Assembly (NCBI RefSeq): GCF_010093535.1
Contig: NW_022985165.1
Location: 164,650-228,649, forward strand
Source: Lindgomyces ingoldianus
Lineage: Eukaryota; Ascomycota; Dothideomycetes; Pleosporales; Lindgomycetaceae
Length of the DNA: 64,000 bases
Direction of reading: 5' to 3'
Shown piece by piece: positions 47,216 through 58,813 of this stretch. Under the pieces are notes generated by a model. The model saw only the letters and a list, made by a program, of their open reading frames with translations. It ran no database searches and was not told where the DNA came from. The position numbers were made by a program, and so were the translations under genes. Each line of letters opens with the position of its first letter. Positions within the stretch are counted from its first letter, which is position 1.

Positions 47216-48102
47216 GGCTATTTTATCCTCTATAAAAGTTAAGACGTAGAAAAAGCTTATAAAGTAATAAGGCCTATAAGGTCTTATCTTTATATAGTAA
47301 AAAGAATACAGGCAAGTAACAGCACATAGATAATAAACACGCGTAGACTAATAGGCAGGCTAGTAAGGCATAGTTAAGAGTAAAGAAGATAAACATTAAA
47401 AAAGCTTTTATAAAAAAGAACTTACTAAGTCTTAAAAAAGTCTAACACTTGCAATAGTATAAGCATAATAGTAAGAACGCTAATAAAGAGAAAAGCCTGT
47501 GTGTTATAACTTATAATTAGGTTGTAAGCTACTAACTAGAAGTGCCCTACTATTTAGATAAACAAGGATAGACTCTCTAGATCACCCTGCCAAGCGCGTT
47601 ACATAACGCAACAGACAATAAATAGACAGTGCTAACAGACAGACTAGTGAGTAGGTGTCTAGCCTAATAGAGGCCTGCAGGTTGAGCGTAGTGCGCGCTG
47701 TTAAGCGCAGTTGCACGCTACACGCAACTATAATTATATATAATTAACTTTAAAAAACCTATATATATAGTTCTAATCTTAACTAACATTAAAAGGCTGT
47801 AATTAAAGTTTAGTTTATTCTATAAACTAAGTAGCATTTTAACCTTATAATAAGTTATAATACTATCTGTATATTTTACACTATATATACCTCTACTTCT
47901 TTTCTTACAAACTGTTTAACTAAGCGCCTTATACTGCTGTCTGAGGTTAAACCACGATCTGGCCACCCTAGCATCTCCATCCTCGAGCCATACCAACAAC
48001 CGTACATCCAAGGCAGGCTCCCCTACTCTCACCCTCCACCCATTACTAGCCCGCGTGCTCTCGGCATTCTAAAAGGGACTCTATCAAGCAAGGATTGTAA
48101 TA
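47216..48102 (+). mobile_element. Gypsy-A remnant: 3' internal end and 3' LTR
   Basis: The internal part 47216-47501 matches 63440-63666 (shared AGTAAGAACRCTAATARAGA and AGAAAAGCCT before the LTR). The LTR 47502-48102 starts TGTTATAACTTATAATTAGG and ends AAGGATTGTAATA, an altered TGTAACA. Its right 160 bases are unmutated and differ from the other LTRs, so the boundary of this GC-richer part (about 47940-48090) may include sequence of another origin. Confidence 0.7.
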
Positions 48103-48236
48103 CTTTTTTAAAAAGTTTTAAGTTTATGTTACTTCTTATATAATTAAGTAGTAGTTTTAAATATAAGATATAAAGTAACACCTTTCTACTAAAGTTAAAA
48201 ATAAAGTTAGAAATTAAATCTAAGTGCTATTTTTTT
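48103..48236. other. AT-rich interval, nothing recognised
   Basis: 134 bases of TA-rich sequence between a Gypsy-A LTR and a solo LTR-S. Confidence 0.6.
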
Positions 48237-48527
48237 TATAATAATTCTTATAAATTGTTCTATCTTAGGCTGCTTAGAACCTATCTAAAGGGTCTCTGTA
48301 TTAGCTCTAACCTTAACTTAACCCTGTCCCTTGTATTTACTCTTATTCCTCTAAGTATTTAGTTGCACCTCTTCTCTTAGCTAGCTTAGTAGTTTTCTAA
48401 TATCCTTTTGTACAAGGCCTATAGGTGTTAATAGAATTCCTAGGTTATTAAGTCCCCACGCACTTCCATATGCCTCTAAGTAGATTCCTACCGCATTTAA
48501 ACCTATTGTCTTGCCTGCGCTGTTACA
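48237..48527 (-). repeat. Solo LTR, LTR-S family
   Basis: Reverse-oriented and strongly mutated at its left (TATAATAATTC for TGTAACGATTC); the right end GCGCTGTTACA is kept. TTTTT on both sides. It is the last transposon before the AA9 island. Confidence 0.88.
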
Positions 48528-50027
48528 TTTTTAAAGTTAAGCTTAAAGATCTAGATATATTTAATATACTATATAATAAAAGCTTTTAAATAAAGTTACT
48601 GGAAGTTTCTAAGGAAAGTATAAACGAGCTTAGTGCCCCGAAAGTGGGCCACTTGGTGCTAGACACCGGGCCATGTGGAAAGGGCTGGGCCACTACAACA
48701 GGAGAGTGACATGAATCGAGGACACCAGTTGTCACAGATCTAGGCCAATAGCTGGCTTGCTCAGGTTTGATCAGGCTACCAAGACCAGCTCTGGCTTGCA
48801 CAGCCACGAGCTTAGGTTGCTTTGTCACTACTCGGTTTTAACCCTTTGTATGCTAAGGTTCGAAAGCGGAAATAGACTTTGGTGAGGTCAGTTTTCCCCT
48901 AAGAGTATATCGCATACAGTGCGCGTTCGTGTAGCTGATTAATCCGAGGGACAGTATGAGACCAAAATAGGCCTTCATGTTGAATTAGATATCACGGCTT
49001 TTATGATTCATATCTAGGCCTTGCGTTAACATGACGGTCTACCGTCTTATATAACGTAGATTGTGATCTCGCCTAATTGCTCTTTTCATTCTACTTTCTC
49101 CTAAGTGGATACCATTGAATTGGGACACTTACTGTCCGCTAAGCAATCTGGGTCCATGTTAGGCTACTTCTGCCTATTGGTGCACTCAACATGGATTACC
49201 TGCGATATGCAAAGCATGATTCCTCGAGGTTAGGATCATGTGCTCCTAGCCCTACGCTCGTGTTTTGCTCTCATTTTAGTTTCGTATCAATAGTGCTACA
49301 ACACCAACCGGTGTTGTGGATCCAGAGTTGCAGCAAGGCGGATTTGCAAGGGTTTTATCATTGTCGTACAGAAGCTGGCGGTTTCGGCCGAACGCCTCGC
49401 AAATGAAGTGCGAATGTTCTTAATCGTATATTAATTTGAGCGAAGCAGCCACCAAAAATCCGCCGCCACACCTCCCTATCGTAAATCTGCCGTTGAAAAT
49501 TTGCTAAGATCCCACGATTAGCCTCTTGTGTAGTGACTAAGTAACTTAAGTTCCAATGCTTTGAGTGTTAGCCAGGGCAGGAGGTTTGCTGCTGAGTTAA
49601 CTAATAAATGTTAATCCATCTTTTTTAGTCGATTTAAAGCGCTTAACTGTCTGTAGAGAAACTGGTCCTTCTCAGCTCATAGGGGTCCCATCAGCTGCCC
49701 CTGGAAGCCAAGGAGGCTACCTTATTACCACAGCAGTATAAGGATAAGTAACGACTGGGCGAGGTATTAAGGCTAAACAAGTTTGGTCGCAGCGACTTAA
49801 GCCATTTAATTTGGAGGTGAGAGCATATTTTATCATTTCTGAAGGCCTGAGGCCGATATGGGTACGAATTATATGAGCAACGAGCAACTAATGAATGTAG
49901 TACATACGTATTCGGCGTAACGCAATCAGCCAGTTAAAGAGTGGATAAATTCACAACTTCACCCTTCAGCACCATTATCTCCCCAGAGCTTCACTCTCTC
50001 TAACTCTTTTCCTCGAGCTTCTTTTGC
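48528..50027. other. Left part of the gene island, 3' flank of the AA9 gene
   Basis: AT-rich until about 48600, then balanced composition without RIP signs. Short open frames at 48586-48828 (-) and 49191-49406 (+) have no recognisable domain, no convincing intron pattern and no signal peptide. I see no gene, tRNA or repeat here. Confidence 0.6.
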
Positions 50028-51045
50028 TCACCCTGTCCAAATTGCCGGCCCAGGAATAGGATACCGGTTCAAGTTCCGATTTAGGGGTGGCCCGAATGCC
50101 GCCTCGTCCATCTTAACTCCGGGTGTATCCTTTGTATAAGCGCCAGGGAATCTGGCAAAATCCTTTGGCGTCCCACCTCCAGGCCCGAGAATGTTGACTT
50201 GCGCGCAGTTGACATAAAATTGGGTCCCTAATGTCTCAGGTAGTACGTTGGGATAGATCATCTCAACGCGCATTAGGTAAGTACCGGGAGGCGTGGTGTG
50301 AGGGATGGTAAAGTTGAACTATTATCAGTTAGTTCTTGCGCACGGTTTCATGTTGAATTCACCCCACTGCCTTCCCAAAACGAGTCTACAAAATAGAAAG
50401 AATGAGAAATGAGAAATGAGAAAAAAGCGAATAGCTCACATCAACTCCATTTTGCAGAGTCCACTTTGTATCGCTTACTGGGCCCGCATACGCCACCTTA
50501 AACCATACCCCGTCGCCATCCCATTCAGCTACGCTCACCCCCTTCGGTGCCTTCGCCAGGTAGACCTGCCCGGGGCCAGGGTGCTGAATGCGCGCCGAGA
50601 AATCATCCCAGGGCCAGTTCTGCGCTATGCGGAATCCAATTGGCGACCCAGCCACAATATCAGCAGTAAGTGTTTTTGGGGATGGCTTGTAGGCCGAACG
50701 TCCACAGCGAAGGTCCAGAGATGCTAAGTCAAATTGCGGGAACGTCTTGTTCCATTCAGGGTGGTTAGGGTACGCCTCAAAGCTATCAGTGCCGAGAGCA
50801 ACGTCCCTAAGCGGTTTTAGTTAGCGGGGGTGACTTGAAGATTGCTGGCGGACAGGAGAGTATGGTTACCGAACGTATTTCCACGCAGAAAATTGCGTGT
50901 TGTTGACAAGGAGATGGGAGAATGTGACTGTAATGGGAAGTCAAATTATTTAGACGCTAGGGATGTTCAAGCAGCGTGGGTCCGTACAGTGCGCTTCTAC
51001 GCCGTAGACTAGGAGCACCAAGGCTAAAATTACAGATAGCTGCAT
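50028..51045 (-). CDS. AA9 lytic polysaccharide monooxygenase (secreted, copper-dependent)
   Basis: Four exons on the minus strand: 51045-50988, 50927-50870, 50806-50440, 50318-50028; introns 60, 63 and 121 nt, all GT-AG. Product 257 aa. Residues 1-18 are a signal peptide (MQLSVILALVLLVYGVEA); cleavage would expose His19, then FTFSHLLVNNTQ. This N-terminal His with His114 (IQHPGPG) forms the copper-binding histidine brace; Gln194 and Tyr196 (TQFYVNCAQV) are the axial pair; Cys73 and Cys199 fit the conserved disulfide. It ends PGPAIWTG with no CBM1 or linker. Such enzymes cleave cellulose or related glycans oxidatively outside the cell. Intron 3 might be two introns around a 23-nt exon, but that breaks the frame. 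No RIP stops; apparently functional. Confidence 0.93.
50319..50439 (-). other. AA9 intron 3 (121 nt), with alternative acceptor
   Basis: Donor GTGAGC follows the codon for Asp161; acceptor AATAG is preceded by a branch-like AACTAACTGAT. An inner TTTTGTAG (50386) could act as acceptor and GTGAAT (50362) as donor, but the 23-nt exon between them is out of frame, so I prefer the single intron. Confidence 0.65.
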
Positions 51046-52130
51046 AGTAGCCGAACCGCATCCAGGTGCAAGATTTAGCTGGAGTTATTGACAGATGAGA
51101 TACCTATAAAGGAGGTGCAAAGAGTAGTTCTCTTAAGTTCCTAGCTGTCAAATCCTTCTTTTAATTCTTGGAAGGTGTGGGGATTATCAGTGATGATGGT
51201 TTTGTAGTGTTGCAGCGAGACGGAAGTTGAGGTGGAGAACGCATTATATGCTACATTCCAGCATGAGCTTAAGAATCTAACCCGAGCTTTAATACCATAA
51301 TTTACCAACAGGATCAAACATTATTTGCGACATAATTACCAAATACGGTAGCCGGAAGAGGAGTGTTTTGGTTGGGTGTGCTATCACTATAATTTATGCC
51401 TACATCGGCAGGCCAAGGCACTGTCTGCTATATTCTAATATATCTTGGCCAGTAACCTGAGCGAAAAAATGCTGCAGATTTATGTGTTTGAAAAGGGAAT
51501 TAGGCGATTATCCCCCAGACGGGGCGCCCAAGGTGAGTTACCGCACTAATCGAACGTTCCTATGGCTAATGTCCGCTCACCGTTCCGGCACCAGAAGAAT
51601 AAAACTTGATCCTTGCCCCCAAGCTGCACTCTTTTATGACTTTGCACATCCATTTAATAGGCGAAGCGATACGGAATATCGGACAAGATGTAAAATAAAC
51701 TTCCATTGCGCTAGGAAAGTATTGATGCGAATGTTTGGAAGGCACAGCAATGACAGCGCGTCAGTGCTGGGGGGGCATCTCGGAGAGAAGCACAAAATAG
51801 TATGAATGTTAGCATCATGCAGTCAAGTTTGGCATTAGGGATATAGTTGATATTCTTATGCGGGTATTAGCTCAGTTGCGCACAAGCAAGGGCTTCCACA
51901 TTATGTGCAACTTCACTTGAGCAGGACGGAATTAATAGGATTAAATGAAGTAACAATGTATCCAAGTGCATGGTAAATTTCCTGTAACATATTCCACCAC
52001 CGAGCCGGCCAACTTGAAACCTGTACAAAATCTTGCTTACTAAGCAGCTCTATCTCTGTAACTACTAAATAGAATTAGCAAATTTTTTTAACAACAAAGC
52101 TGCACCTGTAAACATATTATAATACTAGAA
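51046..52130. other. Right part of the gene island, 5' flank of the AA9 gene
   Basis: Balanced composition to about 52030, then AT-rich up to the Pogo-Q element at 52133. The promoter should lie just right of 51045; a TATA-like word (read on the minus strand CCTTTATAGG) is about 60 bases upstream of the ATG, weak. A 107-codon open frame at 51482-51805 (+) has no recognisable features and I do not call it. Confidence 0.6.
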
Positions 52131-52132
52131 TA

Positions 52133-53230
52133 ATATACTTTACAGGCAAGTTACTTACACACCTAAGTTGCTTACTTTTACTAAGACTCTACTAAACTAC
52201 TTTTTTTACACTAATGCATTCCTAACAACACTACTTAGACATGCTAAAAAAATGTTAGATATAGCTTATACTTTAAGCTTTTAAATAAAATATAAAACTC
52301 TTAAAAAAAATGTGCTATAGCTATGTATAAAGTCTTTTAAAAGATAATAAATAACTATAGCGCTAGATAACTTTTATAAGCTAATTTTATAGCTAACTTA
52401 TAAAGGCTAAGTAATAATAAAAAAAAGGTAATTATTAAGACTATACTTAAGCTATATACATAAGGATTTTTTTTAAATAGCATTTATAGCTAATATAGCT
52501 AATTCTTTACATGCTAAGTGTAATTTAGGCTATATTAGCATAAACTAGCCTAGTATGTTTATAAAGCATTATTTAAAGCTTAAAGTAAAGTTTTAAGTGT
52601 AAGTATAGTTAATAAATATTTAGCTTATAATAAAGCTTATTTTACTAAAGTTATACATGTTATTATCTTAAATACTATACTTAGCTTTAATATTCTTTAT
52701 AAGGCTAAACCTACTTTAAATTACTTTAGAACTTTTATAAAAAGCTTTTTTATAGTTATACTATACTTAAATGTTACTTTAAGCTTTAAATAACACTTTC
52801 TAAACATACTAAGCTAGTTTATGCTAATATAGCCTAGATTATGCTTAGCATGTAAAAAATTAGCTATATTAGCTATAAATACTATTTAAAGAAAAAATCT
52901 TTATATATATAGCTTAAGTATAGTTTTAATAATTACTTTTTTATTATTATTACTTAGCCTTTATAAGTTAGCTATAGAATTAGCTTATAAAAGTTATTTA
53001 GTGCTATAGTTATTTATTATCTTTTAAAAAACTTTATATATAGCTATAGTATGTTTCTTTAAAAGTTTTATATTTGATTTAAAAGCTTAAAGTATAAGCT
53101 ATATCTAATGTTTTATTAGCATGTCTAAGTAGTGTTATTAGGAATGCATTAGTGTAGAAAGAGTAGTTTAGTAAGGTCTTAGCAAAAGTAAGTAACTTAG
53201 GTGTGTAAGCAACTTGCCTGTAAAGTACGT
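52133..53230 (-). mobile_element. Pogo-Q copy 1: near-palindromic pogo derivative
   Basis: 1098 bp within TA duplications (52131-52132, 53231-53232). Ends ATATACTTTACAGG (mutated ACGTAC...) and CCTGTAAAGTACGT. The left ~480 bases are the reverse complement of the right ~480 with mismatches; about 130-190 bases in the centre are unique. The right half, read on the minus strand, is the N-terminal part of a pogo transposase up to YNF (start of the DDE domain), so the element is a 5' half duplicated in inverted orientation. No working transposase. Confidence 0.9.
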
Positions 53231-53355
53231 TATCTAGCTTCTATCTTATATAAACAAGTAGCTATATAAGAAAACTAGTTTTTAGCCTCTACTTTTTATA
53301 ATCTCTATAAATACAAATTATAGAGCTTTAAATTTTTCAACTTATTTTTACTATA

Positions 53356-53457
53356 ACATACACTACAGGCAAGTTGCTTACACACCTAAGTTGCTTACTT
53401 TTGCTAAGACTCTACTAAACTACTCTTCCTACACTAATGCATTCCTAAAACACTACT
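53356..53457. mobile_element. Pogo-Q left-end fragment
   Basis: Begins after TA (53354-53355) with ACATACACTACAGGCAAG and follows the family to CACTACT at 53457, where a GC-rich unmutated segment starts. The rest is missing. Confidence 0.8.
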
Positions 53458-53667
53458 GTTATGATCCCTGAGTGGACTATAAGCGAGTGTCAAACGACCA
53501 CTGATTTGAACAGGAATCAGTAGTAGAACTTCTTCCTCGCGGCACAGCAGGAACGGCACCTTAGGAAGTCACGCGACAACCCGGAGGTCCCGGGGACTCC
53601 CAGGCGGAGATAGCGGCTCGGCAGAACGCACGCGCCAAGGAAAGCGCACGCAAACCTAACGTATATA
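53458..53667. other. GC-rich unmutated segment between Pogo-Q copies
   Basis: About 205 bases of normal composition with many CG words (CTTCCTCGCGGCAC, CCCGGAGGTCCCGGGG). From 53457 it begins TGTTATGATCCC, like the reverse-strand start of Gypsy-A LTRs (TGTTATAATC), so it may be the end of an unmutated LTR cut by the next Pogo-Q. No flanking duplication found. Not coding as far as I can see. Confidence 0.45.
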
Positions 53668-54768
53668 ACGTACTTTACAGGCGAGTTGCTTACACACCTA
53701 AGTTGCTTACTTTTGCTAAGACTCTACTAAACTACTTTTTCTACACTAATGTATTTCTAATAACACTACTTAGACATGCTAAAAAAAAACATTAGATATA
53801 GCTTACACTCTAAGCTTTTAAATAAGATATAAAACTCTTAAAAAAACATGCTATAGCTATGTATAGAGTCTTTTAAAAAATAATAAATAACTATAGCACT
53901 AAATAACCTTTACAAGCTAATTTTACAGCTAACTTATAAAAGCTAAGTAATAATAAAAAGTAGGTAATTATTAAGACTATACTTAAGCTATATATATAAA
54001 GATTTTTCTTTTAAAGAGCATTTATAGCTAATATAGCTAATTCTTTACGCACTAAGTGTAATCTAGGCTATATTAGCATAAACTAGCCTAGTATGTTTAT
54101 AAAGTGTTATTTAAAGCTTAAAGTAAAGTTTTAAGCGTAAGTATAGTTAATAGATATTTAGCTTATAATAAAGCTTATCTTGCTAAAGTTATATATGTTA
54201 TTATTCTAGATGCTATACTTAGCTTTAATATTCTTTATAAGGCTAAACCTATCTTAAATTACTCTAGAACCTTTATAAAAAGCTTTTTTATAGTTATACT
54301 ATACTTAAATGTTACTTTAAGGTTTAAATAACACTTTCTAAATGTACTAGGCTAGTTTATACTAATATAGCCTAGATTATGCTTAGCGCGCAAAGAATTA
54401 GCTATATTAGCTATAAATGCTATTTAAAGGGGAAATCCTTGTGCATATAGCTTAAGTATAGTCTTAATAATTACCTACTTTTTATTATTACTTAGCTTTT
54501 ATAAGTTAGCTATAAAATTAGCTTATAAAAGTTATCTAGCGCTATAGTTATTTATTATCTTTTAAAAGACTTTATATATAGGTGCAGCATGTTTCTTTAA
54601 AAGTTTTATGTTTTATTTAAAAGCTTAGAGTGTAAGCTATATCTAAAATTCTTTTAGCACGTCTAAGTAGTGTTATTAGGAATGCATTAGTGTAAAAAGA
54701 GTAGTTTAGTAAGGTCTTAGTAAAAGTAAGCAACTTAGGTGTGTAAGCAACTTGCCTGTAAAGTACGT
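53668..54768 (-). mobile_element. Pogo-Q copy 2
   Basis: 1101 bp flanked by TA (53666-53667, 54769-54770), ends ACGTACTTTACAGGCGAG and CTTGCCTGTAAAGTACGT. Same inverted-arm structure as copy 1, with fewer mutations. Confidence 0.92.
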
Positions 54769-54899
54769 TAGTTTTTTAAAAAACATAAACTATAAAAGTT
54801 TTCTTATTAAAAACTAGAAGCCTAAGTAATATAAATAATAATAAAAAATTTATAAAAAATTAAGAAATAAAATAAGTAAGTATATACTAAATTATAATA

Positions 54900-55296
54900 G
54901 AAACTAGACTCTTAATTCCTAAGAAATACTATAACTATAAGAATATATTTAAAACCTCTAAAGACCTAGAAGAACTTATACTACACTAACTCTAGAACTA
55001 TGCTATTAACTTAAAACTAAACCTACAACTAAAAACACACAAACTAAGACCTTTTATAAAGGTCTAGAAAAAAGCCTTATAAGAATATGTAAATAAAATG
55101 CTAGTAAAATGCTATATAAGAGAAAGTAATAGCCTAAGAGCATTAGCAGTAGTATTTATAAAAAGGAAAAAAGAAAAGATTACAGTTTATTAAAACTACT
55201 AAACTCTTAATAAAAACATAATTTAAAACTAATACCTGCTTCTTATTATATAAAACATTATAAATTAGTTAAAAAAAAACTACATATTATATAAAG
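54900..55296 (+). pseudogene. Gypsy RT, N-terminal remnant
   Basis: Reads KLRPFIKV near 55045, VNKMLVKCYIRE near 55090 and YXTLN near 55200 (stop codon X), matching the gypsy RT start including the DYR-LN block. The frame is cut at 55296 by the TAAAG insertion and resumes at 59081. Confidence 0.75.
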
Positions 55297-55629
55297 TGTC
55301 TGTACATAAGTACAGCTGCGTCTGTACACGCGTACAGCTAAATTAGGTTGCCTAAAACGTTAGCTATCTAGCCTGTGCGTTAGAGGCTATGTGTACTTAA
55401 AAGCCCTCTTTCTTTATATAAAAGGAGAGGGTAGTAGTTAATAATAAAAAGATCTTTACTTACTTACCTTTTAGTACACCTTTTAGGTGTATGTTTATTT
55501 AATTAAACTTAGATTAACTAACACTAATTAGTTTATTAATAAACTATTTACTATATATGTAGCTACATAAAGGATATTATTCTTAATAGACAGATTTATA
55601 AGGATTAATAAAACTACTACTATATAAAC

Positions 55630-55910
55630 AGCTTACTCCTACTATGTGCGTAGCTACGTAGAAAGGGCTTAGACAAGCATTATACGCGCCTCTAGATTAA
55701 CTAATTACATAAAGACAAAATTAGCAACCTGCTGCGTGCGTAGCTACATAAAAAGGGCTTACTACTAAGCCTTTACGCGCCCTAGAGCCTCTTGTTAATA
55801 CAGGCTATGCAACTACTTACCTACTATGTGTGTAGCTATATAGAGGAGATAATATAGGCTGCATAATTAGAAACTTACTGCGTGTGTAGCTATGTAGAGA
55901 AGGCTTCTTA
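55630..55910 (+). repeat. Dispersed ~30-bp repeats in the non-autonomous element
   Basis: Four copies of a CTRYGTGYGTAGCTAYRTAG motif lie at about 55636, 55735, 55826 and 55880, usually followed by AGGGCTT or a similar word. Spacing is uneven (about 100, 90, 55). Confidence 0.75.
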
Positions 55911-55934
55911 TTAGAAGCCTACTTTATTAACACC

Positions 55935-56155
55935 CCCCCTTAATTAATTACCTACATAAGAGGCAATAATTAACTAACACCTTTCTCTTTTCTCTCTTAC
56001 CTCTCTAGAGATTAATTGCTTGCACAGAAGGTAACTAACTAACACCTTCCCCCCCTAGAGATTAATTGCTTACACAGAAGGCAACTAACTAACACCTCTT
56101 TTCCCTCTTTTACCCCCCCTAGGGATTAATTGCCTGCATAGAAGGTAATTAACCT
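55935..56155 (+). repeat. Four AGAGATTAATTGC repeats
   Basis: Units with GATTAATTGCYTRCAYAGAA plus GGTAACTAACTAACACC start at about 56010, 56055 and 56122; a diverged one (CTACATAAGAGGCAATAATT) is at about 55955. CT-rich tracts with C runs separate them. Confidence 0.75.
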
Positions 56156-56195
56156 ACACTCTCCTCTAAGCTATAGCGTTTTTATACACTTTATA

Positions 56196-56550
56196 NNNNN
56201 NNNNNNNNNNNNNNNNNNNNNNNNNNNNNNNNNNNNNNNNNNNNNNNNNNNNNNNNNNNNNNNNNNNNNNNNNNNNNNNNNNNNNNNNNNNNNNNNNNNN
56301 NNNNNNNNNNNNNNNNNNNNNNNNNNNNNNNNNNNNNNNNNNNNNNNNNNNNNNNNNNNNNNNNNNNNNNNNNNNNNNNNNNNNNNNNNNNNNNNNNNNN
56401 NNNNNNNNNNNNNNNNNNNNNNNNNNNNNNNNNNNNNNNNNNNNNNNNNNNNNNNNNNNNNNNNNNNNNNNNNNNNNNNNNNNNNNNNNNNNNNNNNNNN
56501 NNNNNNNNNNNNNNNNNNNNNNNNNNNNNNNNNNNNNNNNNNNNNNNNNN
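56196..56550. other. Assembly gap (355 N)
   Basis: Unknown bases. By comparison with Pogo-P copy 4, the left end of Pogo-P copy 3 (about 370 bases) should lie here, slightly longer than the gap, so the stated gap length may be inexact. The 134-codon frame across it is meaningless. Confidence 0.99.
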
Positions 56551-57310
56551 TCCTTGCCTGCAGAGCGCAATCTAGGCTAGGTTAGCTTAAACTAGACTAG
56601 TATGTAGGTTAAGCACTGCCCTAAGTTTATAATAAAGTTTAATTATAAGTATAATTATAAAAGAGCGCTTTGTAAAGATCTAGAGGTTATTTAAAGCTAG
56701 TTTTGCCTAGTAGCTAACATAAAAGCTAAGTACAGTATCTAGAATAAAGACAGGTATAACTTTAATAAGTTAGGCTTTATAATAGACTAGATATTAACTA
56801 GAGCAGTTATTATAGCTTTAGAGAGATAAGAACAGCTAAAGGCAATATAGTAAGGTAATAAAAAGTAGATAATAGTTATCTAAAGCATTAATGCAATAAG
56901 GTAGGCTATAAGATTATAAAGCTTTAAGCAGTAAATAAGGCTGCTATGTAATATAGATTACATAAAAAAAAGTAGATTTAGGCAGAAAAGACTTTAATAG
57001 TTAAGAATAGGGCTTGTCTAACTACTCTAAAGGAGTTTAAAGCGCGTAGTAATAGGAAGAAGCTAAGAACATAAGTGCGCGCTAAAAAAGGTAAGCTAAG
57101 TTAAAGGTAATATAGGCAGTGCAATTAGACTAGGCATAACTTGCATATATATAAGTAAGTAGTAAAAGTAGACTCTAAATAATATCTTATGTTGTATTAC
57201 TTTATACAGGGCTAAAGTAGGCTGTTTTGCGAGAGAATAGGGTGGTTTTAGTAGGGGCTTGGCAAAAGTGGCCGGCTAACCTGTGTGGCCGGCCAAACTG
57301 TTAGGTACGT
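56551..57310 (+). mobile_element. Pogo-P copy 3 (left end in gap)
   Basis: Matches copies 1 and 4 from TCCTTGCCTGCAGAGCGC onward to the right end CTGTTAGGTACGT, followed by TA. It has the same internal deletion, with transposase-derived stretches on the plus strand. Confidence 0.88.
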
Positions 57311-57312
57311 TA

Positions 57313-57712
57313 GAGGTTATACATGTGTCTAAAATAATCTTACGTAGAAAGGTAGATTTAGATCTTTTATATAATAAAATAGATATAGACTCTTTTCTAC
57401 TATAATAATAAGCTTTATATATAGTGTATATTCTCTTTAACATGCTTAAGCTACTAAAAGAAAGGTACACACTATAAAAGTAAAATAACTTTAAAGGATA
57501 AATAACATATAATTTTAATAACCTTTTTTATATAATTAAGCAAGAACTTTTTCTTACTTTAGCTAAGCATAGGCACTATTCTAAAAGCAGGTTAAATTAT
57601 ACATAAGCTAAGAAGCTAGAGGATATTATAAATAAAAAAAGCACTAAAGGTTAGCTTTAAAAAAGAAAGTAAGAGAGTAAAAAAATAAAAAAAAGTAAAA
57701 TTAATATATAAA
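57313..57712. other. Interior of the non-autonomous element
   Basis: AT-rich 400 bases between Pogo-P copy 3 and Pogo-Q copy 3 with no recognisable frame or repeat. Confidence 0.6.
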
Positions 57713-57714
57713 TA

Positions 57715-58813
57715 ATGTACTTTACAGGCAAGTTGCTTACACACCTAAGTCGCTTACTTTTGCTAAGACTCTACTAAACTACTCTTCCTACACTAATGCA
57801 TTCTCTACAACACTACTTAGACGCGCTAAAAGAATGTTAGATATAGCTTACACTCTAAGCTTTTAAATAAGACATAAAACTCTTAAAGAAATGTACTATA
57901 GCTATGTGCAGAGTTTTATAAAAGATAATAAATAACTATAGCACTAGATAACCTTTATAAGCTAATTTTACAGCTAAATTATAAAGGCTAAGTAATAAAA
58001 AGAAGCAGGTAATTATTAAGACTATACTTAAGCTATATACGCAAAGAATTTCCCCTTAGATAGCATTTATAGCTAATATAGCTAATTTTTTGCGCGCTAA
58101 GCGTAATCTAGGCTATGTTTATATAAACTAGCCTAGTATATTTATAAAGTGTTATTTAGAGCTTAAAGTAAAGTTTTAAGCATAAGTATAGTTAAAAGAT
58201 ATTTAGCTAATTATAAACCTTATCTTACTAAAGTTATACATGTTATTATCCTAGATGCTATACGTAGCTTTAATATTCTTTATAAGGCTAAACCTGCTTT
58301 AAATTACCCTAAGACTTTTATAAAAAGCTCTTTTATAGTTATACTTATGCTTAAATGTTACTTTAAGCTCTAAATAACACTTTATAAATGTACTAGGCTA
58401 GTTTATATAAACATAGCCTAGATTATGCTTAGCGCGTAAAGAATTAGCTATAAATGCTATAAATGCTATCTAAGAGGAAATTCTTTGCGCATATAGCTTA
58501 AGTATAGTCTTAATAATTACCTACTTCTTTTTATTACCTAGCCTCTATAATTTAGCTGTAGAATTAGCTTATAAAGGTTATCTAGCGCTATAGTTATTTA
58601 TTATCTTTTTAAAACTTTACACATAGCTATAGCATATTTCTTTAAGAGTTTTATGTCTTGTTTAAAAGCTTAGAGTGTAAGCTGTATCTAACATTCTTTT
58701 AGCGCGTCTAAGTAGTGTTATAGGGAATACATTAGTGTAGGAAGGGTAGTTTAGTAGGGTCTTAGCAAAAGTAAGCAACTTAGGTGTGTAAGCAACTTGC
58801 CTGTAAAGTACAT
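57715..58813 (-). mobile_element. Pogo-Q copy 3
   Basis: 1099 bp within TA (57713-57714, 58814-58815), ends ATGTACTTTACAGGC and CCTGTAAAGTACAT. It is the best-preserved copy: the arms GCTAAGCGTAATCTAGGC (left) and its near-complement on the right are easy to align. Minus-strand reading gives KYNYKRAFY and NNMYNF, pogo transposase blocks. Confidence 0.92.

Noticed and set aside
50416..50727. 103-codon frame (+)
   Set aside because: Antisense of AA9 exon 3.
51482..51805. 107-codon frame (+) near the AA9 gene
   Set aside because: No domain, signal peptide or membrane segment; composition unlike a conserved protein; probably chance in unmutated DNA. Same for 48586-48828 and 49191-49406.
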